This document shows positions 8,126 through 18,625 of a stretch of DNA of 64,000 bases, in pieces. A program made the position numbers and the translations under genes. The notes under the pieces were generated by a model. That model did no database searches and had not been told where the DNA came from. It saw nothing but the letters and a program-made list of their open reading frames with translations. The stretch comes from Nansenia antarctica. Lineage: Eukaryota; Chordata; Actinopteri; Argentiniformes; Microstomatidae. The stretch's first letter is position 1. Each line of letters opens with the position of its first letter. Location: the NCBI GenBank assembly GCA_963989245.1, contig OZ022346.1, positions 9,017,232 to 9,081,231 on the forward strand. Direction: 5' to 3'.

Positions 8126-10607
8126 ATGAAAGGTAAGTCAGTGTGAATAACTATGTTATATCCACTCTTGAAGCCACTGCTTGAAATGGCGAAAATGGCG
8201 AAAATGCATAGGCCTGTATCAAAATTTAGTGTCTCATTAAGCATCTGCTAACTATTGTGTGCATAAAACCTGTTTCCAGTGGCTTTATATTTGCACTTCT
8301 AAATGAATGCTGTATTTTCCTGCTGCATCAGGTGAGGAGTTGTACTACAAGGACAAATACAAGGACAAACTTCGCTTGGTGGTGTGCAACAAAGATGGAG
8401 TTCGTGATGTCCTGATGGTAACTTTCTTATCTGACTTGAGTTCTTGTCCATCATCTTTCCCAATTATGACAAGATTATCATTGTTGGAGACCTCAAAACC
8501 TACTTATTCAATCTCGCCTTTTAAATGTCTGTCTTTATTGTTGTTTCATCTATACTATTGTTGTTTTATCTTCTTTGCTCTCTGTGAAGCACATTGTGTC
8601 ACATTTTTGTGAGAAATGGGCTATACAAATGAAGTTTGATTTGATCTGAAGGAGTGCCACGACAACCATGGGACTGGGGGTCATCCAGGGAGACGCCGAA
8701 CGCTGGAGAAGGTGACGGCGTCCTACCTCTGGTCCACCTTGCGGGAGGATGTCACAAAATGGGTGAGTTATTGATGTTATTAGTGCATGGTGTGTGTGAA
8801 CATTGTAATTTATACACTGCCCATTAGCAATGATCTTTTACTCAAAGATCTCCAACTCTTGTGTAATTCTCATACTGACCACAATCTGATTCTGCACTGG
8901 AACACCCAGACCATCATACAGGCCGCGGCCCCTCAACCACAGCGGTTCTGCCCAGCAGCTGACCACCACCACCAACATGACGCCTCAACCACATCAAGAA
9001 TTCTCTGACTCTAGATAATTTCCTCTGAAATGTCACTGTTTTAAAGGTTGATGAGTGCCCCCGCTGTCAACATCATGAGACAATAAAGACAGTTGCACCT
9101 GTACTCCATCCCATCCAAGTGAAAGAGGCATGGAGTGTCCTGGGGATTGATCTCATTGGTCCACTTCCCACCACTGCAAAGGGCAAAAGGTAGCTACTGA
9201 ATGTTGGGCAGAAGTATGTGTAACCCCTTTTGGTTAAAGCTAGTGAGATAAGCTGACATCATGTATTGGATAAGTCAATAAAAGTTATGAAGCAAGTTTT
9301 TGGTCGACCCCATGAGGAATAGCTGCTGCAATGCTGTAGCTAATGGAGAACAATCTGCATTTTTCATTGCAGATACATTCTGACTGCAACCGAACTCTTC
9401 ACCAAGTGGGCTGTGGCAAAAACCCTCTACACCAAAACAGCCAATGAGGTGTCCAGGAAGATAGTTAACATTCTTCTTGACTTTGGACTGGTAGAGAGGA
9501 TCATTACCGACCAAGGACGGGAATTTGTGAATGAGGTACAGTTATCTATATAAGACACAGTGTATGTGATGTGTGACATTTGATAATTGTAATTTAATCT
9601 AATTTAATTGCATACACTAATGCATCTGCAGGTCAACCGTGGTGTTTTTGAGGCTCTGGGTGTCAAACACTGCATCACGTCACCCTACCACCCCCAGGCC
9701 AATGGACAGGACGAGCGCACAAACCGCACCGTGAAGACTGCGCTTGCCAAGTACTGTGGGGAGGGACAGAACGACTGGGATGTCCATTTGAGGGGCATCA
9801 TAATGAGCATCAACACCTCTAAGCAGGTAGCCTACTATTGTGTAACAACTGCATATGTAAACAATTCAAACAAACATAGAAAGAAACAAAAAACAATTTA
9901 AACAATATAGAAAGATGGTGAAATGCTATTGATTGTACTTTTGTTTTGTTTTACAGCGATCAACCAGGTACGGCACCCTGTTCGGACGGCACCCTCGCAG
10001 CCCAGGTGTCATCAACACAACACAGACTGAGGAGGGTGACGACTCAGCTGTGGTTGTGGTTGATTTGCCAGAGGAGGATGTACAGGCGAAGACTGTCGAA
10101 GTTACAGATCTACATGCAAAGGTGATGTAAAAATGGCAATTTATGCATAATAATATCTAATAATAACAAATATGCATACAATGGCAATATATGCTATAAA
10201 ATATGAATATGTTTCAAGGGAAAATTAATTAAATGATAACAATTTTTCAGATTTACCAGAACATCCAAATTGCCCAGGCAAGGCAGAAAAAGACCTACGA
10301 GGCCCAGAAACAAAAGGGGGTCAAATCCTTTGACTTCAAAGTTGGGGATGAGGTCCTACGGGCAAACAAAAGGAAGGAGGGACGGAAAGGAGGGCGACTG
10401 GAGGCCAATTGGTTTGGGCCGCACATCATATCCTCCATCTCACCCAAGGGTGTGGTGATGCTGTCCAGCACCAAAGGGCCTCAGCTAAAGCAGGGTGTGA
10501 ACGTTGCCCAGCTGAAGCCGTTCATCAGGCCTATTTTGAGAGGTATTATTATTGTTAATACAAGGACATACACACTTAGTGTATGTGCAGTAACTGTATG
10601 TATGTGA
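8126..10607 (+). CDS. Ginger integrase/transposase, 8 exons, 408 residues
   Basis: Exons 8126-8132, 8332-8417, 8652-8762, 9047-9189, 9373-9535, 9632-9826, 9957-10121 and 10251-10607 all have GT/AG borders and keep one frame (1227 nt). The N-terminal zinc-binding HHCC domain lies in exons 2-4 (HDNHG..., CPRC). The catalytic core has Asp in GIDLIG, Asp in ITDQGREF, then exactly 35 residues to Glu in NGQDERTNR, a D,D35E triad. The C-terminal exon has the GDEVLRANKR block typical of Gypsy integrase tails. Exon 7 reads STRYGTLFGRHP, shorter than the usual SPF-type motif, which may be a small in-frame deletion. The true end may instead use a donor at 10543 and a further exon. The first ATG is a weak choice: the upstream frame is closed. 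Confidence 0.82.
8575..8645 (+). repeat. Short LINE/SINE 3'-end repeat in Ginger intron
   Basis: Contains GTGAAGCACATTGTG then GGGCTATACAAATGAAG. The same family occurs in inverse orientation at 16898-16985. The duplicated copy is at 6044-6114. Confidence 0.6.
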
Positions 10608-11309
10608 TACACCCTCCTGGGAGCGGAGTGGATGAACAAGAACGCCCACCGGCTGTAAGGGAAGGTCCAGGAGCCTGCTTTTCTGCAATTGGACAAAATA
10701 CAGAGAGAGGAAATAGAGGCTAAATTGACACTGATTGAAGACGAAGAAGAACGTCAAGAATTGCTGGAAATATTTTTTTTTAATTTGAACTTAAAATTGA
10801 TTACGATTTATTTCTGTTAGAGGTCAAGGACAATCTTGGCATCCCTGTGTGCGCAAGTTTCAAGGCTCCCAGTTCGGAAGAGTGATTGATTAATTAGTGT
10901 GCTTGCAGTCGCAAATATAAAACTGAATCTGAACAGTAGTGTGAACTACATGTTGGTCACATTACCCCAAATGATAACGGTGGATGACCGATGGCCTTAT
11001 TCACTTATTCCTTCCAGCTAGAGTCTGGATTTAGCTAGAGTTAGAGTCATGTCAGAGGGAGGGGCTTTTGACACGTGCATGCTGTCTGAGTCAGTCCATC
11101 CTCTCCATGGGCGTGGGTTAGATGTGGCTACAGGCCCCAAACATTTCCCAAATAAGATATATATGTATATGTACACATGCTATATTTCGGTTAACCTACA
11201 CAATGTTTTTACTTGATTCCAGCTAATTTGTGAATGAATACGTTTTTGTTTGTGTATGGTCAATCCATTTTTATGTAAATATGGTTTCATGCTGTATTGA
11301 TTTACAATA
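10608..11309. other. Ginger 3' region, no gene recognised
   Basis: Non-coding stretch between the integrase stop and the LINE relic. A possible further exon around 10610-10770 (acidic/Lys-rich, EDEEERQELLEIF in one frame) has no clear splice support. Confidence 0.5.
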
Positions 11310-11592
11310 AATTCATTGCATTTCATTAAATCGTGTTGCTTTACTACAAAAAACACATCTGATTGAGGAAGACTACAAAACATTGAGAAAGGATTTGGTA
11401 AACCAAGTATTTCATGCGTCATATGGTAAGAAGAGGGGTGTGGCCATAGTAATTAATACATCTCTACCATTCTCTGAAGAGAAAGTGATAAAAGATAATA
11501 GGAGAAGATATGTAATGGTTGACCCTATTACATTAACCATAGCTAAAGGTAATGAATCTTTTTTTCATTTCATACCTATTAGTTTACTCTAA
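11310..11592 (+). pseudogene. LINE endonuclease fragment
   Basis: The open frame includes LLQKTHLIEEDY and KKRGVAIVINTSLPF, which match the Glu motif and the following strand of L1-type APE endonucleases (normally LQETH...). Only about 90 residues remain, truncated on both sides, inside the right part of the Ginger element. Confidence 0.65.
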
Positions 11593-11938
11593 CGAATTAA
11601 AATGATTAACAAGCATAATGGCACAGAGAATGCAGAGATGTGTATATATACAAAGGGTTGAAATATATGTTGTTATTATTATTATTATTACTTTATTATC
11701 ACATAACAGCTATTTGAAGCAAACTATGGAAAATGTATAACTGAGTAGTGAAATACTCAGAAATAGTGAAATACATTCTTAGAAATGTCTACCGTGTCAT
11801 GATTACTTGAACATACACACTGTGACACATTGGTCACACGCGCGGGCACACACTCGCGCACGCGCGATGCGCGCGAAACACACACACAACACACAGTTTC
11901 AGATCTACTAACGGGTCTTCGTTGTCATCGCGAATCAT

Positions 11939-12038
11939 AGCGAATCATAGCGCTACCTATGGCCGGAAAGGGCTGAACCTATGACCGGATCTGGTAGGGT
12001 CGGAAAAACCTCGCGGGTCGTAAATTCCGGTACTTACA
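11939..12038 (-). repeat. Ginger right terminal inverted repeat
   Basis: Reverse complement of the left terminus, ending ...CCGGTACTTACA at 12038 and followed by the duplicated CCGG. Confidence 0.92.
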
Positions 12039-12085
12039 CCGGCCCGACCCTGCTTAGCTTCCGAGATCGGACGAGATCGGGCGTG
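12039..12085 (-). pseudogene. 5S rRNA gene, nt ~24-70 (flank of Ginger and of a LINE 3' end)
   Basis: The minus strand reads CACGCCCGATCTCG... to ...GGGTCGGGCCGG, the central part of a 5S gene. On the low side it continues, across Ginger, into nt 71 onward at 7850. On the high side it follows a poly(A) run, so a second LINE 3' end joins exactly at nt 24. Confidence 0.9.
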
Positions 12086-12420
12086 TTTTTTTTTTTTTTT
12101 TTAATCAAAAATACATTTCACAGATAATTTTTTCAGTCGGTTATTTACATTATTCACAAACACATACAGATACAATACGTAAATAACACAGTGAGACATG
12201 ACAGACAGCACAACACAAAATGTGGGACAGACATAGAATAGACAAAAGACGACAACAAAAAAGACCAAGTAGCATACCAGGTCTTATCTATGCCTGGCAG
12301 CCCTTGTAGTGTCATAGACATCAAATTGAATATTTAGGATGTATGCAACATTCTTAGAACATGGAAGCAATTTACCATGAGAGGAAGGGGGTTGTGGACT
12401 CATTTACCACTGGTACAGGG
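12086..12420 (-). mobile_element. 3' end of a second 5S-inserted LINE (poly-A tail and 3' UTR)
   Basis: A run of T on the plus strand (12086-~12103) is a minus-strand poly(A) tail ending precisely at 5S nt 24, the same target region used by the LINE whose 5' end is at 4929. The right boundary is uncertain. No ORF2 sequence is recognised, so this copy is strongly 5' truncated or interrupted. Confidence 0.7.
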
Positions 12421-12429
12421 TTGGAAAAC

Positions 12430-12670
12430 CCTGTGATCATCAACCCTGTGATCAACCCTATGATCATTCTATAGTATAATATGATATATTATCATTCTAA
12501 GGAAAAAATAAATAACGTTTAAAAAAAAAGAAATATATTCTTTTTCCATTTTTTTTCACTTTATTATTTAACAAAAATCATTTTGATCATTCTATGATCA
12601 TTCTATAGTATAATATGATATATTATTATCATTCTAAGAAGGAAAAAACAAAGTTTAAAAACGTTTTTTA
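12430..12670. repeat. AT-rich direct repeat
   Basis: A block containing ATTCTATAGTATAATATGAT recurs about 130 bp apart (from ~12468 and ~12598), separated by poly-A/T tracts. Function unknown. Confidence 0.6.
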
Positions 12671-12699
12671 AAAGGATGGATATAATGGTGGGACACATG

Positions 12700-13034
12700 A
12701 CAGAACGGACATTGTAGGAGTTAACTGCCTCCAGCAGAGGGCAGTAGTGCAGCATCAAGGACGCACGCTGCCGTTAAAACCAAAACAACAAGAAGAAGAA
12801 GACGACGACGTGGTCTATTCCCGCGATACCAGGGAACGAGAAGTCGATCTAAGATGGCGGAGTCAGTAAACACACACCGTGCTGAAGCTGAAGACCTTAG
12901 CTGCCGCTAAACCCAACAGAACAAGAAGAACCAGAACGGTTAGAATAGTTACATCTCTGTATTTGGTTTCCTTTACTGCGTATAAAAACATCTCAACAGT
13001 CAACAAGGAGAACGGGAGACTCTGAGTGTCGGAG
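12700..13034 (+). promoter_or_regulatory. Promoter region and non-coding exon 1 of the zinc-finger gene
   Basis: Ends at a strong donor (GGAG|GTGAGT, gt at 13035). It contains AAGATGGCGG at 12851-12860, an exact YY1-type core, overlapping an ATG that opens a 19-codon upstream frame (MAESVNTHRAEAEDLSCR). Assignment to the zinc-finger gene is inferred from strand, position and the next exon; no other plus-strand exon was found between them with good support. The exon 5' end is not defined. Confidence 0.55.
12851..12860 (+). promoter_or_regulatory. YY1-like motif at exon 1
   Basis: AAGATGGCGG, the YY1 core; it lies over the first ATG of exon 1, a placement common near vertebrate start sites. 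Confidence 0.5.
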
Positions 13035-13628
13035 GTGAGTAGAAGCCTTTGTCTCAGCTCGCTGCCTCACTGTCTAACATGTTACTACTGACCACTTCTG
13101 TCTGCAGAGATAGGCTATTCTGTCACTATACAATGTTGTTATCTATATATAACACTATATAATGTTGTTTTATATATATAACACTATAGAATGTTGCTAT
13201 ATAACACAATATAATGTTGGCGGAACTTGTTATCAGTTTATGTCCGTGTCGCCTGGTCTGGACGAGCACACGGAGGTACTGATGGCGCTTCTCCACTATG
13301 GAAGGCCATCAACGCAAATAACGTCTAGAAATCCCGTGTCCACACGTAGCGCCATTGTAGTAGATTTTGGCACACATGCACACATAAACCGTATAAACTG
13401 TATAGTTTGCCTTTTGCTATAAGGACCCTCCTGACTATGGGGTCTAGGGGAGGGGAGGGTAGGGTTTACGACCCTTTGTTAAAGCCATGTGGTCATCTCA
13501 AAATGTCTTCTTGTGTTCTGAGCCCTACCCCCTGACCTATAACCTGAAGTGACATCATGTGACCTATAACCTAATGACATCATGTAGATCATCCTAGTTT
13601 TCGCACTGTGGGCTTTTCTACAGTAAAG
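13035..13628. other. Intron 1 start, no gene recognised
   Basis: Contains a short AT-rich repeat (13120-13215, several copies of aacactatataatgttg) and a weak exon-like ATG frame at 13237. Nothing else is supported. Confidence 0.4.
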
Positions 13629-13772
13629 GCAGGGTTTCTGTTAGAAAAAATTGGCGCCGGTCAACGTGTCCGGGAAGATTTCAATTTACCGGACAAATGT
13701 GAGATATTCCGGTCATCATATTAAAATATAATATAGCTGTTTGTCGCGGTGATTACTGTTGTGTAGCCTATA
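13629..13772. mobile_element. Possible hAT-type fragment
   Basis: Starts CAGGGTTTCTGTTAG, a terminus-like sequence of hAT elements, followed by a GC-rich CCGG-bearing tract. The opposite end was not located. Confidence 0.35.
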
Positions 13773-13775
13773 CAG

Positions 13776-14245
13776 CAGGGGTAGGCAACCTTTTTTATAT
13801 GAAGTGCCATTTTTTTATTTTCTTGTTAGTCAGTGTGCCAACCACAATATCAACATTAATTATGACTCGACATCAAACCGAACCAAACAGACCAACAGAT
13901 CTGCAATTTTATTCCACAACATGAACAACAATTTTCAGCAAAGAGCTATGTATGCAAAGCCATGTATGCTAAATAAACAGGCCTAACAGTCAACTAACTG
14001 AAACTTGAACAAAATTACCAACATAACATCTAAGACAACTAAAACGTTGTGATGCGTAGCACAACTTTAAGCAAATTGGTGCGCTCAATTTCTAACAGTT
14101 GCTAACTGCGCTCCCTATGGTTATCATTTTAATAAGTAGCCCTAACTGGATGGTGATTATACAAGGGTCTTACTTGTATGAATTATAATTTATATTTATA
14201 TCATTATTTGGTTGTTACTTACATTTTATTATTTTATTCCAACCA
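13776..14245. mobile_element. Possible Charlie-like hAT fragment
   Basis: Begins CAGGGGTAGGCAACC, close to the terminus of Charlie-type hAT elements. No matching right end or transposase was seen in the following 470 bp. Confidence 0.4.
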
Positions 14246-14247
14246 CA

Positions 14248-14400
14248 GTGTTTCCCCTAGGTTTGCTGCCTTGGGAGGGTGGCATGGATCCTCCACCCCC
14301 CCCCCCCCCCCCCCCCCCCCGTTGTGAAATGTTAATTCCCCCCCCCCCCCCCCCCGGTTGTGAAATGTTAATTTCTCCCCCCCACACAATTAGTGTAACA
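14248..14400 (+). mobile_element. hAT-type MITE end with poly-C tracts
   Basis: CAGTGTTTCCCCTAGG followed by TTTGCTGCCTTGGGAGG. The same sequence occurs inverted at 54330-54390. Long C runs (about 14292-14322 and 14338-14356) flank a duplicated gttgtgaaatgttaatt. Confidence 0.6.
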
Positions 14401-14888
14401 GATTAGTAACAGAACAAGTTATCTCTGCTGATTGAAACAAACTGTTACAGGACTCAATTTACAACAAGTCAAGCCATTTTTTACACATTTGTTTTTTTAT
14501 TACATATTTATACATATTATTTACATTGTTACACTATGTCGGGCAAGTTGTCACATTGGATTATCAACGGATAAGAACACAACTCATTAATTGTGAATAT
14601 TGATTATAATTTCAAATTCCAAAACCAAACTCAACTTCATTAAATAACTCAAAATTAAAACAATCATGCTTAGAGAATCTGGCAAATCATGCCTTTGAAT
14701 CAAAACATTAATGCTGGCATGACCCCTTTTTTTCTTGTCTAAATTGACTGACGTATATAGCGTCCTACTCCAAATATCTTTACAGTCTCTCATTCCTCCT
14801 TTACCCACATAGTGTGCAACTTTTGTTGCTGCAGTGAATCTTTCTTGGTTTCTGAAAGAACACTTCTAATGCCTCCTGGTATGGGAAG

Positions 14889-17800
14889 TCAGAGACCTGG
14901 CCCATTTATAGATATCCGCATGCAGGCTGCAAGATGTTCCCCCTGCAGCCTGTTGCGGATGTTTGTCTTGACCTGCAAATACATTCATTTTAAATGTGAT
15001 GGCTTACAAATATATCTTAAAACAGTAAATGCCATTATGTGAGAGATATTTCTTACCCTGTTCATGGTGGAGAAGTCCCTTTCACAGTTTACACTGCTGG
15101 CTGGGACCGTCAGGGCAATGGCAGCCAGCTTGCTAATGGTGGGTATGAGGGTCCCAAATTCTTCATACTTTGAGGACAGCGCTGACAATATGGCCAGCTG
15201 AGTCTTGTTCTGAAAAGGTTCACATGATTAACACATGATAATGTCATGTGAAAATGTTTGTCAGACATAAAGTTACCTTGAGTGGACCAGAGACCACTTG
15301 TTCCTTGAAAGGTGTCCATTCTTCAAGGACTGTGTCAACATCGACAGTGGGACAAAACTTCTCCACCAGTGTCCTCAGGTGTGCATGAGCACTTTGGTTG
15401 GTGAGGGTAGCTGCCTGTGGACCCAGTATCCCAAAAGCAGCCAAGACTCCCACCTCACTGAAACGCCTCTCAAGATGGGCAATCAGGCCAATTAGATACG
15501 GATCCATCACCTGCTCAAACAAAAAGATATCAGTAAACTATTAATCTAAATAAAACTGCACAGTGACTACATTTAAGTAACATCAATTAAAGCAGCCAAG
15601 CTACATAGTCATACTTGTGATCGAAATCTTTGCCAGAACTGCAGTGTGTTCCCAGGCCCTGTGTCATCTTGCTGTCCTCTTCTGCCTCTCTCCTGTTCGG
15701 CAGTGATGCTGAATGCACCCAGCCCCAAAGGGTCTTCAAGGCTTTGGTTCAGCTTGTTCAAGTGTGAGCCGACAGGCTGATGATCCCCAGCATCCATTAT
15801 GCCTTTTATTAAGGCCAGTGTGACAGAGACCTGGGAAATGAACCAAATTGACACCAAAATTGTGGTACCCTATATTTGCAGAAAATGCATGAAGTAGTTA
15901 AAATATTGCAGCTGATTTGGGTTATTAGTTACCTGCTCCTTGATTGTCAGGAACATCACATCCTCCTTCTGAAATAACTTAGAGAGGCGTGCCAGGTGAG
16001 GGAGAACATCTGCTTGCAGGTGGAGGGCGGCAATGAAGCGATAGGTCGCTAGGAATGTGTACAATCCCTTAGCACCAGGACATTTCCGGGACTCAACCTC
16101 ATCTGCCAAGGCTGCCAGTACAGCAGGGATGTTTCTTCTCAGGTTTTTTATGGCTTCATGCTGAGAGAGCCACCGTGTGTCCTTCACTTGCTAGTCAATG
16201 ACAGATAAAACAGTTTATAAAAACAATGTAAGCTGTTTATTAGGATTGGATACATAAACAAAGTTAAAAGAAAGAATGTAATATGCAAGTAAATGGGCAT
16301 AAATATTCACACACGGTATATCAATTTATTTAAAATGTAACATATTTACCTTCACTTTCAGCTCACACACCCCAAGAACCTCTGCTGCTGACTTCAGGGA
16401 AGCAGAGCGGTTTGAACTGTTTCTGAAGTACAGGTGGAGCTGTTCAAGGTGGTCTCTGAATGTAGCCATGTAAGGCACATTTTCGGAAGCGTCTTTGCAG
16501 GCTAGAGCTAGCCGATGCGCAGCACAGTGGACACTGAGGAGCCATGGCCATGCGTCCTTCAGCTGTTTTGCGACCCCATTGTTTTTCCCTATTGAATACA
16601 TTTGTTAATCAAATTTAACAACGAATAAATTCTTAATCCACTAATTCCATGTAAAGAAAAAACAAAAACAACAGGTTAACCTACCAGTCATGACTGCAGC
16701 GCCGTCAGTTCCTAGTCCAAATATCAGGTGTGTGGGGATGTTCTTAATTTTAATAACCTGTTTCACTGCTGCCACCACTGAATCTGCTTTCCCATCGGTC
16801 AGATATATGAGATCCAGGAATTGGCAGAAGAGCTTCCCCTCATTGTCCAAGTATCTAATAACATAATAACATTTTATACATTTCCATCTCCCCCTCATAT
16901 CAAATCAAATTCAAATCAAATTTTATTTAGTGCATTTCTCACAAAATGTGACCCAATGCACTTCACAAGAGCTAATATATTGAAATGTTATTAGTTGAAA
17001 TGTTAAACTTTGATAGACTTTACCTCAGATGAATGTCCAGTTGTTTACAGACAGAGACATCTGTACTCTCATCAATTTCCAAGCCAATGGCTTGTGATTG
17101 TACGATGTCCCTTAATATTGGCTTTTCAATTACCCCTGCTAGAATTTCCAGCATTTCGTCAACTATTCTATGCGATCTATAGTTGGTAGTTTGGCCAATC
17201 TGAAAAATTGTTGGAAGGTTTTACATACAAGTAGGGCAGGCCTATACATGGACAATTAAATACCGTTTATTCATATGAATTCTTAAACACATGTATAAAT
17301 AAATAAAAACATTGAATTGATTGTCAATTATAATGATCAGATAAGACCAACAACAAACACAGAAAACTAAATGCATTACTTGCATTGCGAAATACATACT
17401 TTCAACTTGTCGAAGTAGGTGCAGCCCAAAAGTTCACCCAGTTGCAGCAAGGCTGGATAGTTAGTGTGGTGGGCTATTTCATGCTTAATGAGCCAATATA
17501 AGCACTTAAATGCCCCCACCACGGCCTCATGCTCCAGGACAACTGTGGGCTCAAATGAGGTCAGGACTGTGTTGCCTGAAATAAAATGCAGAGGTTGACC
17601 ACCCAGTCCACAAACAAGAAAGCAAGCAAGCATCATCAGTACAGTATCAAGGAGCCGTAACACTTATGATAAAATTATAAATAAAATGTTTATCTATTTT
17701 GCACCTAACCATACCAATATCGGTTTTGTAGAGCCAGGAGTACTTCTGCTCTGACAGCCAAGCTGGATCAAAGCCTGTCTTCCTGTGCTTGTCGACGCGT

Positions 17801-18625
17801 AAGAGCTGTATCCGTGCTGGGTTTGGTAGGACGGTTAACGTTGTTACTCAACTATTCTATTATGTGACTAGAACAAATATGATCATTTATAGACTTTATT
17901 GTTGAGCCACAAAGCCATCACTTTTTTTACATTTATTTTTTTACTGTTTTGACACTATAACAATCTTGACTTCACTATCTGTCCATTTTCTCACCTGGTT
18001 CTTCCTGCTCTTGCTCTCTCACTCTCTCTCTCTGTGTCATCTCCATCCTCCTCTCTCCCTCTTTGCACTGACAATCACACACAAACATATATGACAGGGT
18101 CTGGTTAAAAAGTCTGCAAGTCTGGCAACATCATTTTTCTGTTTTTTCACTACCTTTCATTATCTACCTGTCAGTGCTGACATGTTTAAATAGCAAAAAT
18201 GTTTTGCTAATTCAAGATTCATGTTTTTTTATTGCCATGTGTGTCAAACGTTTATTACATCCTATTACAAGTAATGAAGGGGGGTGCTGAGGGTGCTGCA
18301 CCAGAACCATAGGTTCTCAAGGCTACTTGTGGTCTTGACTACATGTCCACTTTCTCACCTGGTTCTTGCTGTCTCTTTGGTGTGCTGACTCCATCCTGCT
18401 CTCTCTCCTCCTCCTCTCCCTCTCTCTCCTCCTCTCTCCCTCTTTTGCTGTCCACCGAAAGGCAAACATAACAACCAGAATATGTATAATCTAATAAGAG
18501 GTATACATTGATCCATATCAATTTATAACATCATTCTAATTGTATATTGGGTTGCTGTGGGCAATGCAGTCAGATAATGTCATTTTGACTCGACTCTCTC
18601 ACCTGAAAAACAATCTTATGTCCAT
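14889..18625 (-). CDS. hAT transposase-derived ZNF862-like protein, 12 coding exons, 639 residues
   Basis: Minus-strand exons in order: 18625-18603, 18447-18359, 17816-17715, 17575-17400, 17199-17024, 16854-16685, 16588-16350, 16190-15933, 15830-15615, 15510-15277, 15209-15057, 14972-14889. All have AG/GT borders, and the summed length (1920 nt) stays in one frame. The start MDIRLFF follows an acceptor directly. A Glu/Arg-rich linker and a TTF-type region (KTGFDPAWLSEQKYSWLYK) lead to the hAT core: DESTD at 173-177, GTDGAAVMTG with D239, VHCAAHRLALA at 265-275, RW at 331-332. NCERDFSTMNR (602-612) is the hAT dimerisation region. ZNF862-like proteins are hAT-derived nuclear proteins of unclear role. 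The gene lies antisense in intron 1 of the zinc-finger gene. It could be a domesticated gene or an intron-bearing transposon copy; I found no convincing flanking inverted repeats. Confidence 0.8.
16898..16985 (-). repeat. Short LINE/SINE 3'-end repeat in an intron
   Basis: Reverse-complement relative of the repeat at 8575-8645 (CACAAAATGTGACCCAATGC, AAATCAAATTTTATTTAG), in the intron between two exons of the ZNF862-like gene. Confidence 0.55.
18001..18060 (-). pseudogene. Decayed duplicate of an acidic-linker exon
   Basis: Exon-like: flanked by AG and GTGAGAAA and closely similar to exon 2 of the ZNF862-like gene (both end ...GAACCAG|GTGAGAAA). Including it brings a TGA or breaks the next frame, whereas skipping it keeps the frame. 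Probably a relic or a poison exon. Confidence 0.5.

Larger units (their letters stand above)
6630..9159. repeat. Tandem duplication, copy 2 (2.53 kb)
   Basis: Second copy of the unit starting at 4099. Its left edge cuts LINE ORF1 in mid-domain. Its right edge continues naturally into the rest of the Ginger integrase (exon at 9047-9189), so copy 2 keeps the original Ginger junction and copy 1 keeps the original LINE body. Confidence 0.95.
7855..12038 (+). mobile_element. Ginger-type DNA transposon in a 5S rRNA gene
   Basis: A 4184-bp element bounded by inverted repeats of about 100 bp (7855-7955 and 11939-12038) that start TGTAAGTACCGG. The two differ by about two substitutions and a small duplication (gcgaatcata) in the right copy. 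The 4-bp CCGG duplication lies at 7851-7854 and 12039-12042. TGT ends, 4-bp duplications and a Gypsy-like integrase are the hallmarks of Ginger1 transposons. Removing the element restores a continuous 5S gene across nt 67-70. It carries an intact-looking spliced integrase gene on the plus strand and a LINE endonuclease relic near its right end. Confidence 0.9.

Noticed and set aside
9275..9514. Minus-strand 79-codon frame
   Set aside because: Antisense of the Ginger integrase exon 9373-9535.
13237..13276. Possible coding exon MSVSPGLDEHTE followed by GTACTG
   Set aside because: Weak donor, no clear acceptor, and the frame is not needed for either gene.
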